Assembly: GCF_030063365.1 (NCBI RefSeq)
Contig: NZ_JASISY010000008.1
Location: 86,042 to 150,041, forward strand
Reading direction: 5' to 3'
DNA: 64,000 nt
From: Cryobacterium sp. PH29-G1
GTDB lineage: Bacteria > Actinomycetota > Actinomycetes > Actinomycetales > Microbacteriaceae
The notes under the pieces are model-generated. The model was not told the origin of the DNA. It did not search any database and was given only the letters and a program-made list of their open reading frames with translations. Shown here one piece after another: positions 36,381 to 45,323 of the stretch. Each line of letters opens with the position of its first letter. Position 1 is the stretch's first letter. Made by a program: the position numbers and the translations under genes.

Positions 36381-37444
36381 GTCGGCTCCTCACCCGGACG
36401 AACCGCGCGCAGACGGCCAGGGCGCGCGTCGAGCTCGGTTATAAAAGGTGGCGGTTCGTAGGCGTACCGCAGCCAGCTTCGCATCGCGTACCGGTGGAGC
36501 GCGAGGGCGAGCAGAACGGCGGCGAGCGCGAGAATCGGCGGCAGCACGGGTGCGATGACAGCGACGGCGGGGAAGATCACGGGCAGCGAGAGCACGAACG
36601 AAATCAGGATGACGATGGGCGTGTGAGCCAGATAGATGGGCAGCGTAATACGCCCGATCGCACCGAACCAGCGAACGCCGCGCAGCGTGCGGCTGAACGC
36701 AATGCCGCCGACCACGCCGACCAGGCAGTTCACAAAGTACAGGCCGAAAACGTCTCGGAGTCCGAGCAACGCGATGGCGGCAGTGACGGCCACCCACAGC
36801 ACCATGGCCGCACCGACCAGCAGGGTATTGTCGACCGTACCGATACGGATGATCCAGTTGCGCAGGTAGATCCCGGCCAGAAAAAAGAAGTAGTACTTGA
36901 GCGAGCCGGACCAGCCCACATTGGCCGTCTCGAGGCCGCTCAGGGCAACGATCGAGACGGCGCCGGCGACGACGAGTTGGAGCCGTGGATCCACCCGACG
37001 GCTGAGCTTGGCGACGACGAAGAAGATCGATAGCGCCCAGATGAACCACAGCTCGAACCGCGGCAGAATCGGTGACACCGCGAGGCCCAGCACGGCATCG
37101 CGCAGGCCGAAGCCCTCACCCTTCATGGTCTGACCGAGCAGGAACACGATGGAGCCGATCACCTCCCAGAGCAGGAACACCCAGAGGTAGAGGCGCACTT
37201 TCACCGTCCACAGGTCACGCCACGGCTTGAGGAGCCATTTAGGGGCGAACAGCCCAGACAAGACAAAGAACAACGGCATGCGCATCGACGACAGCGCCTC
37301 GTTGATTTCACGCCAATAGGGGATATCAAAACCGGCCCCGAGCAGCCAATTTGCCGAGTGGAACAGGGCGACGAGCAGGATGGCGATGCCCCGACCGGTA
37401 TCAACCCAGCCGATGCGCTCGGTTGCTGTGCCGGTAGCGCTCAT
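36377..37444 (-). CDS. Acyltransferase-3 family membrane protein
   Basis: 355 residues, same fold and gene size as its neighbour but only distantly similar. GWVDTGRGIAILLVALFHSA contains the catalytic His; RMPLFFVLSGLFAP and ELWFIWALSIFFVV follow the family pattern. Overlaps both neighbours by ATGA: the wzy-like stop at 37441 and the second acyltransferase start at 36380. Two acyltransferases in one operon suggest two acyl sites or two acyl types on the same glycan. Confidence 0.9.
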   Translation of the reverse strand: MSATGTATERIGWVDTGRGIAILLVALFHSANWLLGAGFDIPYWREINEALSSMRMPLFFVLSGLFAPKWLLKPWRDLWTVKVRLYLWVFLLWEVIGSIVFLLGQTMKGEGFGLRDAVLGLAVSPILPRFELWFIWALSIFFVVAKLSRRVDPRLQLVVAGAVSIVALSGLETANVGWSGSLKYYFFFLAGIYLRNWIIRIGTVDNTLLVGAAMVLWVAVTAAIALLGLRDVFGLYFVNCLVGVVGGIAFSRTLRGVRWFGAIGRITLPIYLAHTPIVILISFVLSLPVIFPAVAVIAPVLPPILALAAVLLALALHRYAMRSWLRYAYEPPPFITELDARPGRLRAVRPGEEPT

Positions 37445-38763
37445 TGCCAGAGCCGCACCGGCGCCAGGCGCAGCAGCGCGGCATCCGCCTTGGCGGGCGC
37501 TGTGCGGGTAATGAGCAGTCCGAGCACGAGAACGAGCAGCACCGAGGAGCTGAAGAACGGGCCGAAGAGCATGAACCAGACGGCTTTGATGCCCAGGTAG
37601 AGCAGCACGGCGCTGGCGGTGTTGCTCGCCACGTGCACGCCGATGCTGCGCACGATCAGCACGAGAATAACGAGGGCAAGCAGAAGCCCTGGAATGCCCA
37701 TACCCGCCCAGAAGTCACCGATGATCGAGTGCAGTTCGATGTGCCCACCGAACATGTAATTATCGACATACCCGTTATTCGGGTCGTAGTTGATCGCGGC
37801 CATACCGCTCTTGGCCGCCAGGACGTCTTGCGGATTGGGCGCGGTTCCCACACCGAATCCCCACGGCTGATGTTGCATCAGCGCGATTGTCGCGGTGAGT
37901 TCGGGACGGCCACCGAGGATGAGCGAACCGGTCTCTTCGAGTTGGGCGACGGTGCGCTGCTGGGTGGCTTCGCCGAGGGCACCATCAAGAATGAGGGCTT
38001 GGATCGCGTTGAAGACGACCAGACCGAGCACGCCGAGCCCGAGCACGGCCCGCAGCGCCGATGTGCCGCGGGTGGGCCGAGTGGGGCGCATTTGCCAGGC
38101 CACCAGCAGCACGGTCAGAAGCATGAAGGCGAACGCGGAGCGGGCATCCGTCATGGTCGCTACGACCGTGAGCACGAGCGCGACCGCCAGTTCCAAACCG
38201 CGGCGGCGCAGTTGGAGGGCTATTCCGAGCAGCAGAATGGTCAGCGCCACCGAGTAGCCGAACCGCCAGGGGTTTGCCGCGTACAACTCGCTCGACGGCG
38301 ATACACCGAGCAGGATTCCGGCGCCGTACCAAATCGCGATCTGCGAATCGGGCAGGACCGTGCGCGCCCAGAGCACGAATCCGACGCCGGAAAGCAAGCC
38401 GACCAGACCGGCGATCGCACCGAACGCCTGGCCGAGGCTTGTGTCGTGCGTGGGCGCGGACAGGGCTGTGAGCCAGATGCCGGAGCCGATTGCGACGACC
38501 CCCACGACCAAGAACAGTCGGGCGCCCCAGAACTGGCGCAGCACCGGAATCCACACTGGAAACAACGCCACGCAGATCACGGCACCCAGGGTGACGCCCT
38601 GGGTGATGTCGAGGCGCATCGCGACGATGAGCAGAACGACCACGGCAATAATTTTGTTGACAATGGGCGGTACCCGGTACTCGAAACGACCCGCGCGGGT
38701 GCGTGGCGGCGGCACCGCGGCGGGGAGAGCTGCGGTGCCGTTGGAACGTACCTGAGAGGACAC
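37441..38763 (-). CDS. Wzy-like O-antigen polymerase/ligase
   Basis: About 440 residues with 10-12 membrane helices, no soluble domain apart from a loop between helices near residues 290-350 (ELTATIALMQHQPWGFGVGTAPNPQDVLA, IELHSIIGDFWAGMGIPG), which carries the H and G/P residues seen in WaaL/Wzy catalytic loops. Start GTG at 38763 chosen: upstream frame to 38865 lacks a ribosome site and hydrophobic core. Its stop overlaps the downstream acyltransferase start. Likely joins repeat units or attaches the chain to its carrier outside the membrane. Confidence 0.82.
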   Translation of the reverse strand: MSSQVRSNGTAALPAAVPPPRTRAGRFEYRVPPIVNKIIAVVVLLIVAMRLDITQGVTLGAVICVALFPVWIPVLRQFWGARLFLVVGVVAIGSGIWLTALSAPTHDTSLGQAFGAIAGLVGLLSGVGFVLWARTVLPDSQIAIWYGAGILLGVSPSSELYAANPWRFGYSVALTILLLGIALQLRRRGLELAVALVLTVVATMTDARSAFAFMLLTVLLVAWQMRPTRPTRGTSALRAVLGLGVLGLVVFNAIQALILDGALGEATQQRTVAQLEETGSLILGGRPELTATIALMQHQPWGFGVGTAPNPQDVLAAKSGMAAINYDPNNGYVDNYMFGGHIELHSIIGDFWAGMGIPGLLLALVILVLIVRSIGVHVASNTASAVLLYLGIKAVWFMLFGPFFSSSVLLVLVLGLLITRTAPAKADAALLRLAPVRLWQ

Positions 38764-38986
38764 TAGCCACCACCACCCGGGCCGTACAGGAACGATTCGG
38801 GCATCGTTTCTTATTGCACAGCCGCATCGTGCACAAGAATAGACGGCACTGGACCGCAGCGACAAGGGCGATCCACCTCAAACTGAGGGAACGTCACCCC
38901 CCGAGAAGGGGACTCGGGGACGGGCCGCATGGCCTGTATAGTGGCGATTTCGTGAGGGATTTTCATCGTGCTACCGGAAGCAGCCT

Positions 38987-39928
38987 GTGGTTATCAATAA
39001 ACTCGGTCGGCTCGTAGCCGACGTGCGCCGCGACCCGGCCGACCTGGCGCAGCGCGCCAGGATCAAGGCGCGCCTCGCCGGCCTGACGGTCGCCAACAGG
39101 CTCAGCCGCCGGCCCGCGACCGGAACCGGCGCCGTCGTGGTGAACCTGACCTCCTTCGGCCACCGAATTGATCTGGTGTTCTACGCCCTCGAAACCATCG
39201 CCGCCGGTCGAATTCGCCCCCGGCGGCTCATTCTCTGGCTCGACGACGCAGCGGCAGCGGCACACCCTCCGGCCACCCTCCTCCGCTTGCAGCGACGGGG
39301 CCTGGAGATTCTCCGCTGCCCCGACTACGGGCCACACAAAAAGCAGTATCCCTACGCCCTGACCGGCCCGACGCTTCCGCTGGTTGCCGCCGACGACGAC
39401 GTGTTGTACCCGCGCGGATGGCTCGCGGAACTGCTGCGGGCGGCAGGGCGGCATCCACGTGATGTCGTCGGACATCGCGCCCACACGATCACCTTCGACG
39501 GCGACCGCGTGGCACCGTATTCGCAGTGGGTCGCCGCCCTCGGCACCGTCGCGAATTTTCGAACTCTCTGCACCGGCGTTTCCGGCATCTACTACCCGCT
39601 GGAACTACTCGATGCCCTACGTCTGGCGGGTGACACTTTTCTGCGCGCGGCTCCGCGGGCGGACGATCTGTGGGTCTTTTCGGTCGCGGTGCGCAGCGGG
39701 ATTCGCGCCCGCCAAGTCGGTGAGCGGCAGGCCGAGTACCCGGCGATTCCTGGATCACAGCGCGGTACCCTCTACCGACAGAATGTGATCGAAGGCGGCA
39801 ACGACGCCCAGTTCGCGGCGTGCGTGGGCGAACCCGAACGCGAGCGCATGCTGCGCGACGACCCGAGCGACACGGGGGCGGTATCGGCGAGGTCGGCGCT
39901 GCGAACGGTCAACGGCGATGGCACCTAG
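38987..39928 (+). CDS. Glycosyltransferase-like protein
   Basis: 313 residues, GT-A-like. Strand-helix start AVVVNLTSFGHRIDLVFYALETI, RLILWLDDAAAAAHPP, PDYGPHKKQYPYALTG and the metal motif LVAADDDVLYPRGWLAEL (DDD). Donor and acceptor are unknown; the fold resembles capsular-type and mannosyl/galactosyl-transferase-like proteins. GTG at 38987 after GGAAG, with TATAGT at 38937-38942 as a possible -10 about 45 nt upstream. Overlaps the flippase start by 11 nt. Confidence 0.75.
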   Translation: MVINKLGRLVADVRRDPADLAQRARIKARLAGLTVANRLSRRPATGTGAVVVNLTSFGHRIDLVFYALETIAAGRIRPRRLILWLDDAAAAAHPPATLLRLQRRGLEILRCPDYGPHKKQYPYALTGPTLPLVAADDDVLYPRGWLAELLRAAGRHPRDVVGHRAHTITFDGDRVAPYSQWVAALGTVANFRTLCTGVSGIYYPLELLDALRLAGDTFLRAAPRADDLWVFSVAVRSGIRARQVGERQAEYPAIPGSQRGTLYRQNVIEGGNDAQFAACVGEPERERMLRDDPSDTGAVSARSALRTVNGDGT

Positions 39929-41312
39929 ACGCCCCCGCGGCCCCGTGCAGACCCGAGGCTCTGCTCAGCTTTCAGCCGACCCGACACCCCGCCGAACAGC
40001 ACCACGTCCAGCCGCTCCAAGCTCGGTCTCACGCAACATGACGATTGCGCTGATCGGCAACTCTTTCCCCCCGCTCGTTGCGCTGTTCTCCGGGCCGATT
40101 CTGGCCCAGGCCCTCGGTGTGGACGGTCGTGGCGCCGTGGCAGCCGCCACCGCACCGCTGGCCCTCGTGGTCACCCTCGCAACCTTCGGTGTTCCCGAAG
40201 CTGTCACCTGGGCGATCGCCCGCAACCCCGCCCTCGCCCGCAACGCGTCCAACCGGGGCATGCTGATTCTGGTTGTGGCCGGGCTGCTGGCCATGGGCGC
40301 CGTCGTCTTGTCTGCCGCCTGGCTCAGTGGCGGCGACCCCACCGTGCAGCAGCTCATCCTGGTGGCCTGCCTGGCCATCGTGCCCAACCTCCTGGTCGGA
40401 GTGTTCCGCGGGGTCGCCTCCGCTACCCAAAGCTGGCGGCTCGTCGCGCTGGAACGCATCGTCACCTCCTCCTTGCGGCTCGCCGTGCTCATTCCGTTCT
40501 GGCTCACCGGCACCCTGACACCGCTCGTGGCGACGATCGCCGTGGCGGCCATGCCAGTGACCGGGCTGTTCGTATATATCGGGCGCATGCGCACCCTCGA
40601 CCCGCGAGCCTTCGACGTTCCGCGCGAGGCCCGTACGGCTGGTCTACTGAGCTACGGAGTACGCATCTGGGTCGGCTCTCTGTCGGGGATTCTGCTGTCC
40701 CGGCTCGACCAGGTGCTCATGACACCATTCGCCGGTACGTATCAGCTCGGGCTCTACGTCGTCGCGGTGAGCGTGAGCGAGCTGCCGCTGATCATCAACC
40801 AGGCAGTGCGCGACGTGACCTTTGTGACGGATGCTGCCGATTCGGTCGACGCGCGCCTCGCGTCATCGGCCCGCATCTCGACGCTGCTGTCCGGCCTCGC
40901 CGCCCTGTTCCTCGGCATCAGCATGCTGTGGTGGCTGCCGTTTCTGTTCGGCGAAGATTTTCGGCCGGCGCTGCCGGTGGCCGCCGTGCTCCTCGGCGCG
41001 GTAGTGCTGGGTACGCCCGGATCGATCGGTGGTTCCGGTCTGAGCGCGCGCGGGCGACCCGGTTTGCGCAGCATGTCACTACTGATCGCCTGCCTGGTGA
41101 ACATTGCCATGCTGATCCTGTTGGCCCCCCTGCTCGGGGCGATGGGGGCCGCACTGGCGACCCTGGCCGGCAACCTGATCTCCAGCAACCTGAATCTTGT
41201 ATTCATGTATCGCAAGTTCGGGATCAACCCCCTGCAGTTCTACGGTGTGCGGCGTGCCGACCTGGTCACCCTGCGCGAGTACGCGAAACGGTTCACGCGG
41301 CGCCGCCGCTAG
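39918..41312 (+). CDS. Wzx-like oligosaccharide flippase (MOP superfamily)
   Basis: 464 residues with about 14 membrane helices in tandem pairs. The N-terminal 38 residues are basic/proline-rich; the membrane part starts NMTIALIGNSFPPLVALFSGPIL and includes paired helix signatures LALVVTLATFGVPEAVTWAIAR and RTAGLLSYGVRIWVGSLSGILLSRLDQVLM. Flips the lipid-linked repeat unit across the membrane. Starts at ATG 39918 inside the end of the preceding glycosyltransferase gene. Its stop overlaps the stop of the convergent GT2 gene by 3 nt. Confidence 0.88.
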   Translation: MAPRRPRGPVQTRGSAQLSADPTPRRTAPRPAAPSSVSRNMTIALIGNSFPPLVALFSGPILAQALGVDGRGAVAAATAPLALVVTLATFGVPEAVTWAIARNPALARNASNRGMLILVVAGLLAMGAVVLSAAWLSGGDPTVQQLILVACLAIVPNLLVGVFRGVASATQSWRLVALERIVTSSLRLAVLIPFWLTGTLTPLVATIAVAAMPVTGLFVYIGRMRTLDPRAFDVPREARTAGLLSYGVRIWVGSLSGILLSRLDQVLMTPFAGTYQLGLYVVAVSVSELPLIINQAVRDVTFVTDAADSVDARLASSARISTLLSGLAALFLGISMLWWLPFLFGEDFRPALPVAAVLLGAVVLGTPGSIGGSGLSARGRPGLRSMSLLIACLVNIAMLILLAPLLGAMGAALATLAGNLISSNLNLVFMYRKFGINPLQFYGVRRADLVTLREYAKRFTRRRR

Positions 41313-42307
41313 GACCGTCTGGTCGGGGCAGTACCACCGGGGGCAGTACCACCGGGGGCAGTACCACTGGGGGCAGATCGGGGGGAACCGGCGGAAGCCG
41401 GTCGATATGCAAGCCCATCACGCAAACCCCGCATCGCAGCGAGAAGCGGCTGCATCGACGTCAGCAGCTGGCGTCGACCCCCGCGGGAGACGACTTCCCA
41501 GGCTGCCGATACGCTGTGGCGGCGCCAGCGGCGGTCGTCGTCGTCGTTAAGGTTGCGGGCCGCGTAGACGAGGCGGTTGCGCACGTTGTAGTAATAGTAG
41601 GAGTACGACTTGGCCTGTCCGGCGCTGTGCTGGCCGGCGCCCTGTGTGCCGCCCTGGGCGTGGATCGCCTGCGCGGTGGCGCAGACCGTGACGGATCCAC
41701 CCTTCTGCAGTACCCGGTGCGAGAGTTCGACGTCTTCCCAATACAGAAAATAGTCGTCACTGAACCCACCGGTCAGGCACCACAGTTCATCGCTGATCAG
41801 CAGGCACGCACCGCTGAGCCACGGCGTGACCCGCTGCTGCGCAAAATCCCTGCGCCTGCGGGTCGCGCGCACCCGCCCATCCTCGAGGTAGAGGTCGCTG
41901 CCGTCGAACCACACCGTGCCGTCGGGCCGCAGAATGCGGGGCGAAACCAGGGTGAGCGGATGCATTCGAACCAGTTCGAGCAGTCTGGCCACCTGGTCTG
42001 CGGCGATCGCGGCATCCGGATTCAACAGCAGAAAGTGGATGCGGCCGTTTTGTTGCGCCCGCGCAACGCCGAGGTTCATGCCGCCGCCGAAACCGAGATT
42101 GGTCGGCGACAGCACCAGCTGCCAGTCTTCCCGTTCGGAGAGCGCCGCCACCCTCGCCTGCTCGGCCGCATCGGTGAAGTTATCGACGACGACCACCTGC
42201 AGCCCCGGCGCCGACCGGGACAAGGGCCGCAGGTTCGCCTCGAGCAGCGCGGACGACCCGAAGTTCACCACCACCACGGCGAGGGAGTCGAAGTTCGAGT
42301 CGGTCAT
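41309..42307 (-). CDS. Glycosyltransferase family 2 (rhamnosyltransferase-like)
   Basis: 332 residues. VVVVNFGSSALLEANLRPL, VVVVDNFTD, NLGFGGGMNLGVARAQQ, LLLNPDAAIAADQ (DxD-type NPDA) and the segment DYFLYWEDVELSHRVLQKGG place it with GT2 enzymes such as rhamnosyl- and galactofuranosyltransferases. The C-terminus carries a low-complexity tail APSGTAPGGTAPGGTAPTRRS encoded by three 15-bp repeats (41325-41369). ATG at 42307. Convergent with wzx. Confidence 0.86.
   Translation of the reverse strand: MTDSNFDSLAVVVVNFGSSALLEANLRPLSRSAPGLQVVVVDNFTDAAEQARVAALSEREDWQLVLSPTNLGFGGGMNLGVARAQQNGRIHFLLLNPDAAIAADQVARLLELVRMHPLTLVSPRILRPDGTVWFDGSDLYLEDGRVRATRRRRDFAQQRVTPWLSGACLLISDELWCLTGGFSDDYFLYWEDVELSHRVLQKGGSVTVCATAQAIHAQGGTQGAGQHSAGQAKSYSYYYYNVRNRLVYAARNLNDDDDRRWRRHSVSAAWEVVSRGGRRQLLTSMQPLLAAMRGLRDGLAYRPASAGSPRSAPSGTAPGGTAPGGTAPTRRS
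41325..41369. repeat. Three 15-bp tandem repeats in the GT2 3' end
   Basis: GGGGCAGTACCACYG three times in a row plus a partial fourth; encodes the GTAPG tail of the convergent GT2 gene. Confidence 0.85.
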
Positions 42308-42357
42308 GCGGTCAGTATTGCAGATCCGTACGGATCGCCTGATAAATTCTCAGCGCA

Positions 42358-43314
42358 CTAGCCGGCGAAGCGGTCGGTCGCCTCGATGATCGCGTCGAGG
42401 ATGCCGGGCTGGTCGAAGGCGTGGCCGGCATCGGGAATCATCTTGAACTCGGCCTCCGGCCAGTTCTTGTGCAGGTCCCACGCGGTAAAGGCCGGGGTGC
42501 ACATGTCGTAGCGCCCCTGCACGATGACGCCGGGAATATCGGCCAGGCGGGAGGCGTCGTCGATGAGCTGGTTGGGGGTGAACCAGCCCTTGTTGGCGAA
42601 AAAGTGATTCTCAATGCGGGCGAACGCCACAGCGAAGGCCGGATCGGAGAAGTGCGCGATCTTATCGGGCTCCTGAATGAGGGTAATCGTCGACGATTCC
42701 CAGGTGGCCCACGCCACGCCGGCACGTTCGCGCACGAATTGGTCGGGGTCGTGCAGCAGCCGACCGTAGGCCTCGATCAAATGGCCGCGCTCATTTTGGG
42801 GAACCGGCGCGAGAAACGACTCCCACAGGTCGGGGTAGATCGCCGCAGCGCCGCCCTCGTAGAACCAGTCGAGCTCGACCGGCCGCAGCGTGAAGATGCC
42901 GCGTACAACGAGTTCGGTGACTTTCTCGGGGTGCGTTTCGGCGTAGGCGAGAGCCAGGGTGCTGCCCCACGATCCACCGCAGACCAACCAGCGGTCGATG
43001 CCGAGGTGCTCGCGCAGTTTTTCCAGGTCGGCCACGAGGGTCCAGGTGGTGTTGACGCCCAGGTCGATGTCCGGTTCGCTCGCGTGCGGTGTGCTGAGGC
43101 CGCAGCCGCGCTGGTCGAACAGGATAATGCGGTATTTCGCCGGGTCGAACACTCGACGCTGGTCCGGGCCGGACGCGCCACCCGGGCCGCCGTGCAGGTA
43201 GACCGCCGGCTTGCCGTCGGGATTGCCCGAGGCCTCCCAGTAGATGGTCTGGTTGTCACCGACATCGAGCATGCCGGTTTCGTAGGGTTCACACTCGGGG
43301 TAGAAGGTACGCAT
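42358..43314 (-). CDS. pip: Proline iminopeptidase (alpha/beta hydrolase, S33)
   Basis: 318 residues. Removes N-terminal proline from peptides in the cytoplasm. Catalytic Ser is in CGGSWGSTLALAYAE (about residue 113), the oxyanion motif is YLHGGPGGASGP, Asp in VQGRYDMCTP and His in IPDAGHAFDQPG. The length and motifs match the classical Pip family. ATG at 43314. Sits between the polysaccharide island and the two-component operon with its own spacing on both sides. Confidence 0.93.
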   Translation of the reverse strand: MRTFYPECEPYETGMLDVGDNQTIYWEASGNPDGKPAVYLHGGPGGASGPDQRRVFDPAKYRIILFDQRGCGLSTPHASEPDIDLGVNTTWTLVADLEKLREHLGIDRWLVCGGSWGSTLALAYAETHPEKVTELVVRGIFTLRPVELDWFYEGGAAAIYPDLWESFLAPVPQNERGHLIEAYGRLLHDPDQFVRERAGVAWATWESSTITLIQEPDKIAHFSDPAFAVAFARIENHFFANKGWFTPNQLIDDASRLADIPGVIVQGRYDMCTPAFTAWDLHKNWPEAEFKMIPDAGHAFDQPGILDAIIEATDRFAG

Positions 43315-43352
43315 ACCTCGAGCCTATGCCCCACCCCCGGAGCTCGCCCCGG

Positions 43353-44069
43353 TCAGCGGCCGACGAGACCGTGCTCGTAAGCGAGAATGACCGCCTGCAC
43401 CCGGTCGCGCAGGCCGAGTTTGTGCAGGATGCGTCCGACGTGGGTCTTCACGGTCGACTCCGAGAGAAAGAACCGTTCGGCGAGTTCGGGATTGGAGAGC
43501 CCCTCGGCGATCGCGAGAAAAACCTCGGTCTCCCGTTCGGTGAGGGCCGCGACGGCGGCGGCAGCACACGCATCGGGGGCATCCGTTTGTGGCAGCTGGG
43601 TACCGAAGAGGTCGAGCAGGCGCCGGGTCACCCGCGGCGAAACGGATGCCTCCCCCGAGACCACCGTGCGAATCGCCGCGATCAGCTCCACCGGTTCGGC
43701 ATTTTTCAGCAGAAAGCCACTCGCACCGGCACGCAACCCACCGAAGGCGTACTCATCCAGATCGAAGGTGGTCAGGATGATGATCCGGGTGTCCGGCTGG
43801 GCAGCCATAATCTGCCGGGTCGCCTCGATCCCGTCGAGACCAGGCATGCGCACGTCCATCAGGATGACTTGGGGACGCAGACTCGCGGCGAGCGCAATCG
43901 CCTGGGCACCGTCGCCCGCTTCGGCGACGATGATGAAGTCGTCTTCGGCCTCGAGCACCATTCGAAAACCGACCCTCAGCAGCGTCTGGTCGTCGACGAG
44001 CAGGATGCGGATCGGATCGGGGAGCGCTGAATCCTGCGCGGCTGGTGAGGTCATTTCGGCGTTTGTCAT
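43353..44069 (-). CDS. NarL/LuxR-family response regulator
   Basis: 238 residues. Receiver domain: acidic pocket IRILLVDDQ, phospho-acceptor Asp in VILMDVRMPGLDG, conserved Thr in IIILTTFD and Lys in GFLLKNAEP. The C-terminal LuxR HTH reads LTERETEVFLAIAEGLSNPE and STVKTHVGRILHKLGLRDR. ATG overlaps the kinase stop (ATGA), so they form one expression unit. Last gene of the four-gene operon with the ABC transporter; probably controls transporter expression in response to a cell-envelope signal. Confidence 0.93.
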   Translation of the reverse strand: MTNAEMTSPAAQDSALPDPIRILLVDDQTLLRVGFRMVLEAEDDFIIVAEAGDGAQAIALAASLRPQVILMDVRMPGLDGIEATRQIMAAQPDTRIIILTTFDLDEYAFGGLRAGASGFLLKNAEPVELIAAIRTVVSGEASVSPRVTRRLLDLFGTQLPQTDAPDACAAAAVAALTERETEVFLAIAEGLSNPELAERFFLSESTVKTHVGRILHKLGLRDRVQAVILAYEHGLVGR

Positions 44070-45307
44070 TTCTCGATCTCGAAGGTCATGGCGGCGTGCA
44101 CGCGCCAGCCGTCGTGGAGCCCTGTTCCTGCTTCAAAGGTTCCACCGTAGATGGCTACCCGTTCCTGCATGCCGATCAGGCCGCGACCGAGCGAGTGAGC
44201 GCTCGGTTCGCGGTGCGGCCGACCGTTGTCACTAACGGCAATGTCGACCGTTCCTGGTGCCGACTTCAGCCGCACCACAACGTGCGTGGGCGTATCGGCG
44301 TAGCGCAGCACGTTGGTCAGTGACTCCTGCACCAAACGAAAGATGGTCAGCTGCACGCTCGGGTTATCCGGCGGGCGGCCGCTGCGTTCCAACACGACCG
44401 GAAGCCCAGTTGATCGAAAGGATTCGACGAGGTCGGCGAGTTGATCGATACCCGGTTGCGGGGCACGCGGGGCCGGCTCGGTGCCGGCATCGAGCACCCC
44501 GAGCAGGCGCCGCATCTCGGTCATTGATCGGCGCCCGGTGGCAGCGACGTCGAGCATGGCTGCCCGGGATCGCTCGACGTCTTTCGGGGCTATGGCATGG
44601 GCACCGTCGGCGAGGGCGACCATGACGGACAGGCTGTGGGCGACCACGTCGTGCATTTCGCTCGCGATCCGGGAACGCTCGGAAATGCGCGAGAGCTGCG
44701 CCTGTTGATCGCGTTCGCGGGTCAACTGTGCCGCGAGGTCGAGCAAAGAAATCACATACCGCTTGCTGTTACCCGTGTTCACGCCAATCAGGGTGGCGGC
44801 GAGCATCATGATTGACATGGTGATGGCAACCGGAAGCCAGGGAGTGTTCACTGAGTCGGTGGAATACCAGACGGCTAGGCTCACCAGAACCGAGGATGCC
44901 CCAAACCCGAACCACGCGCTGCGCACATCGACGTACACCGCGACGGCATAGAGCGCGAGAAGCTGCGCAACGAGGTACGCGTCGCCGTAATCAGCGAAAC
45001 TAAGCAGGCCCACCCAGGTCACGGCCAAGACGAGCCGTGGCATCCGTCGGCGAAAGAACAGTGCTGTCGCCAGAAGCAGCACGAGGGCGGCGTTGAGGAG
45101 AGTGTCGCGCACAGGGGGCGGATCGGCATCCAGCGAGTTGAGCAAGAGCGTCAACACCATCGGTACGGCGTAGATCAATACGATGAGCGTGTCGGCCACG
45201 TGCGGATGCCTGGTCCAGAACCGCCGCACGATTCCGGGCGGAGTGGGCAGATGCACGTTTCCCCCCGGCGCGAGGTCGCGCGCGGGGGGAACCGTGTGAG
45301 TACTCAT
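44066..45307 (-). CDS. DesK/NarX-type (HisKA_3) sensor histidine kinase
   Basis: 413 residues. Five or six membrane helices at the N-terminus with very short loops, a coiled linker, then HisKA_3 with phospho-His in IASEMHDVVAHSLSVMV and an HATPase with N-box FRLVQESLTNVLRYA, G1 VSDNG and GRGLIGMQERV. An intramembrane sensor with no extracytoplasmic domain, as found in kinases that sense antibiotics or membrane state via a partner ABC transporter. 16 nt after the permease stop; overlaps the regulator start. Confidence 0.92.
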   Translation of the reverse strand: MSTHTVPPARDLAPGGNVHLPTPPGIVRRFWTRHPHVADTLIVLIYAVPMVLTLLLNSLDADPPPVRDTLLNAALVLLLATALFFRRRMPRLVLAVTWVGLLSFADYGDAYLVAQLLALYAVAVYVDVRSAWFGFGASSVLVSLAVWYSTDSVNTPWLPVAITMSIMMLAATLIGVNTGNSKRYVISLLDLAAQLTRERDQQAQLSRISERSRIASEMHDVVAHSLSVMVALADGAHAIAPKDVERSRAAMLDVAATGRRSMTEMRRLLGVLDAGTEPAPRAPQPGIDQLADLVESFRSTGLPVVLERSGRPPDNPSVQLTIFRLVQESLTNVLRYADTPTHVVVRLKSAPGTVDIAVSDNGRPHREPSAHSLGRGLIGMQERVAIYGGTFEAGTGLHDGWRVHAAMTFEIEK

Positions 45308-45323
45308 TCTTCGATGGTACGGG

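Noticed and set aside
35323..36393. 356-codon frame on the same strand as the acyltransferase
   Set aside because: Composition is His/Arg/Ala-rich with no membrane pattern; the other frame has the full acyltransferase-3 motifs and ATGA coupling.
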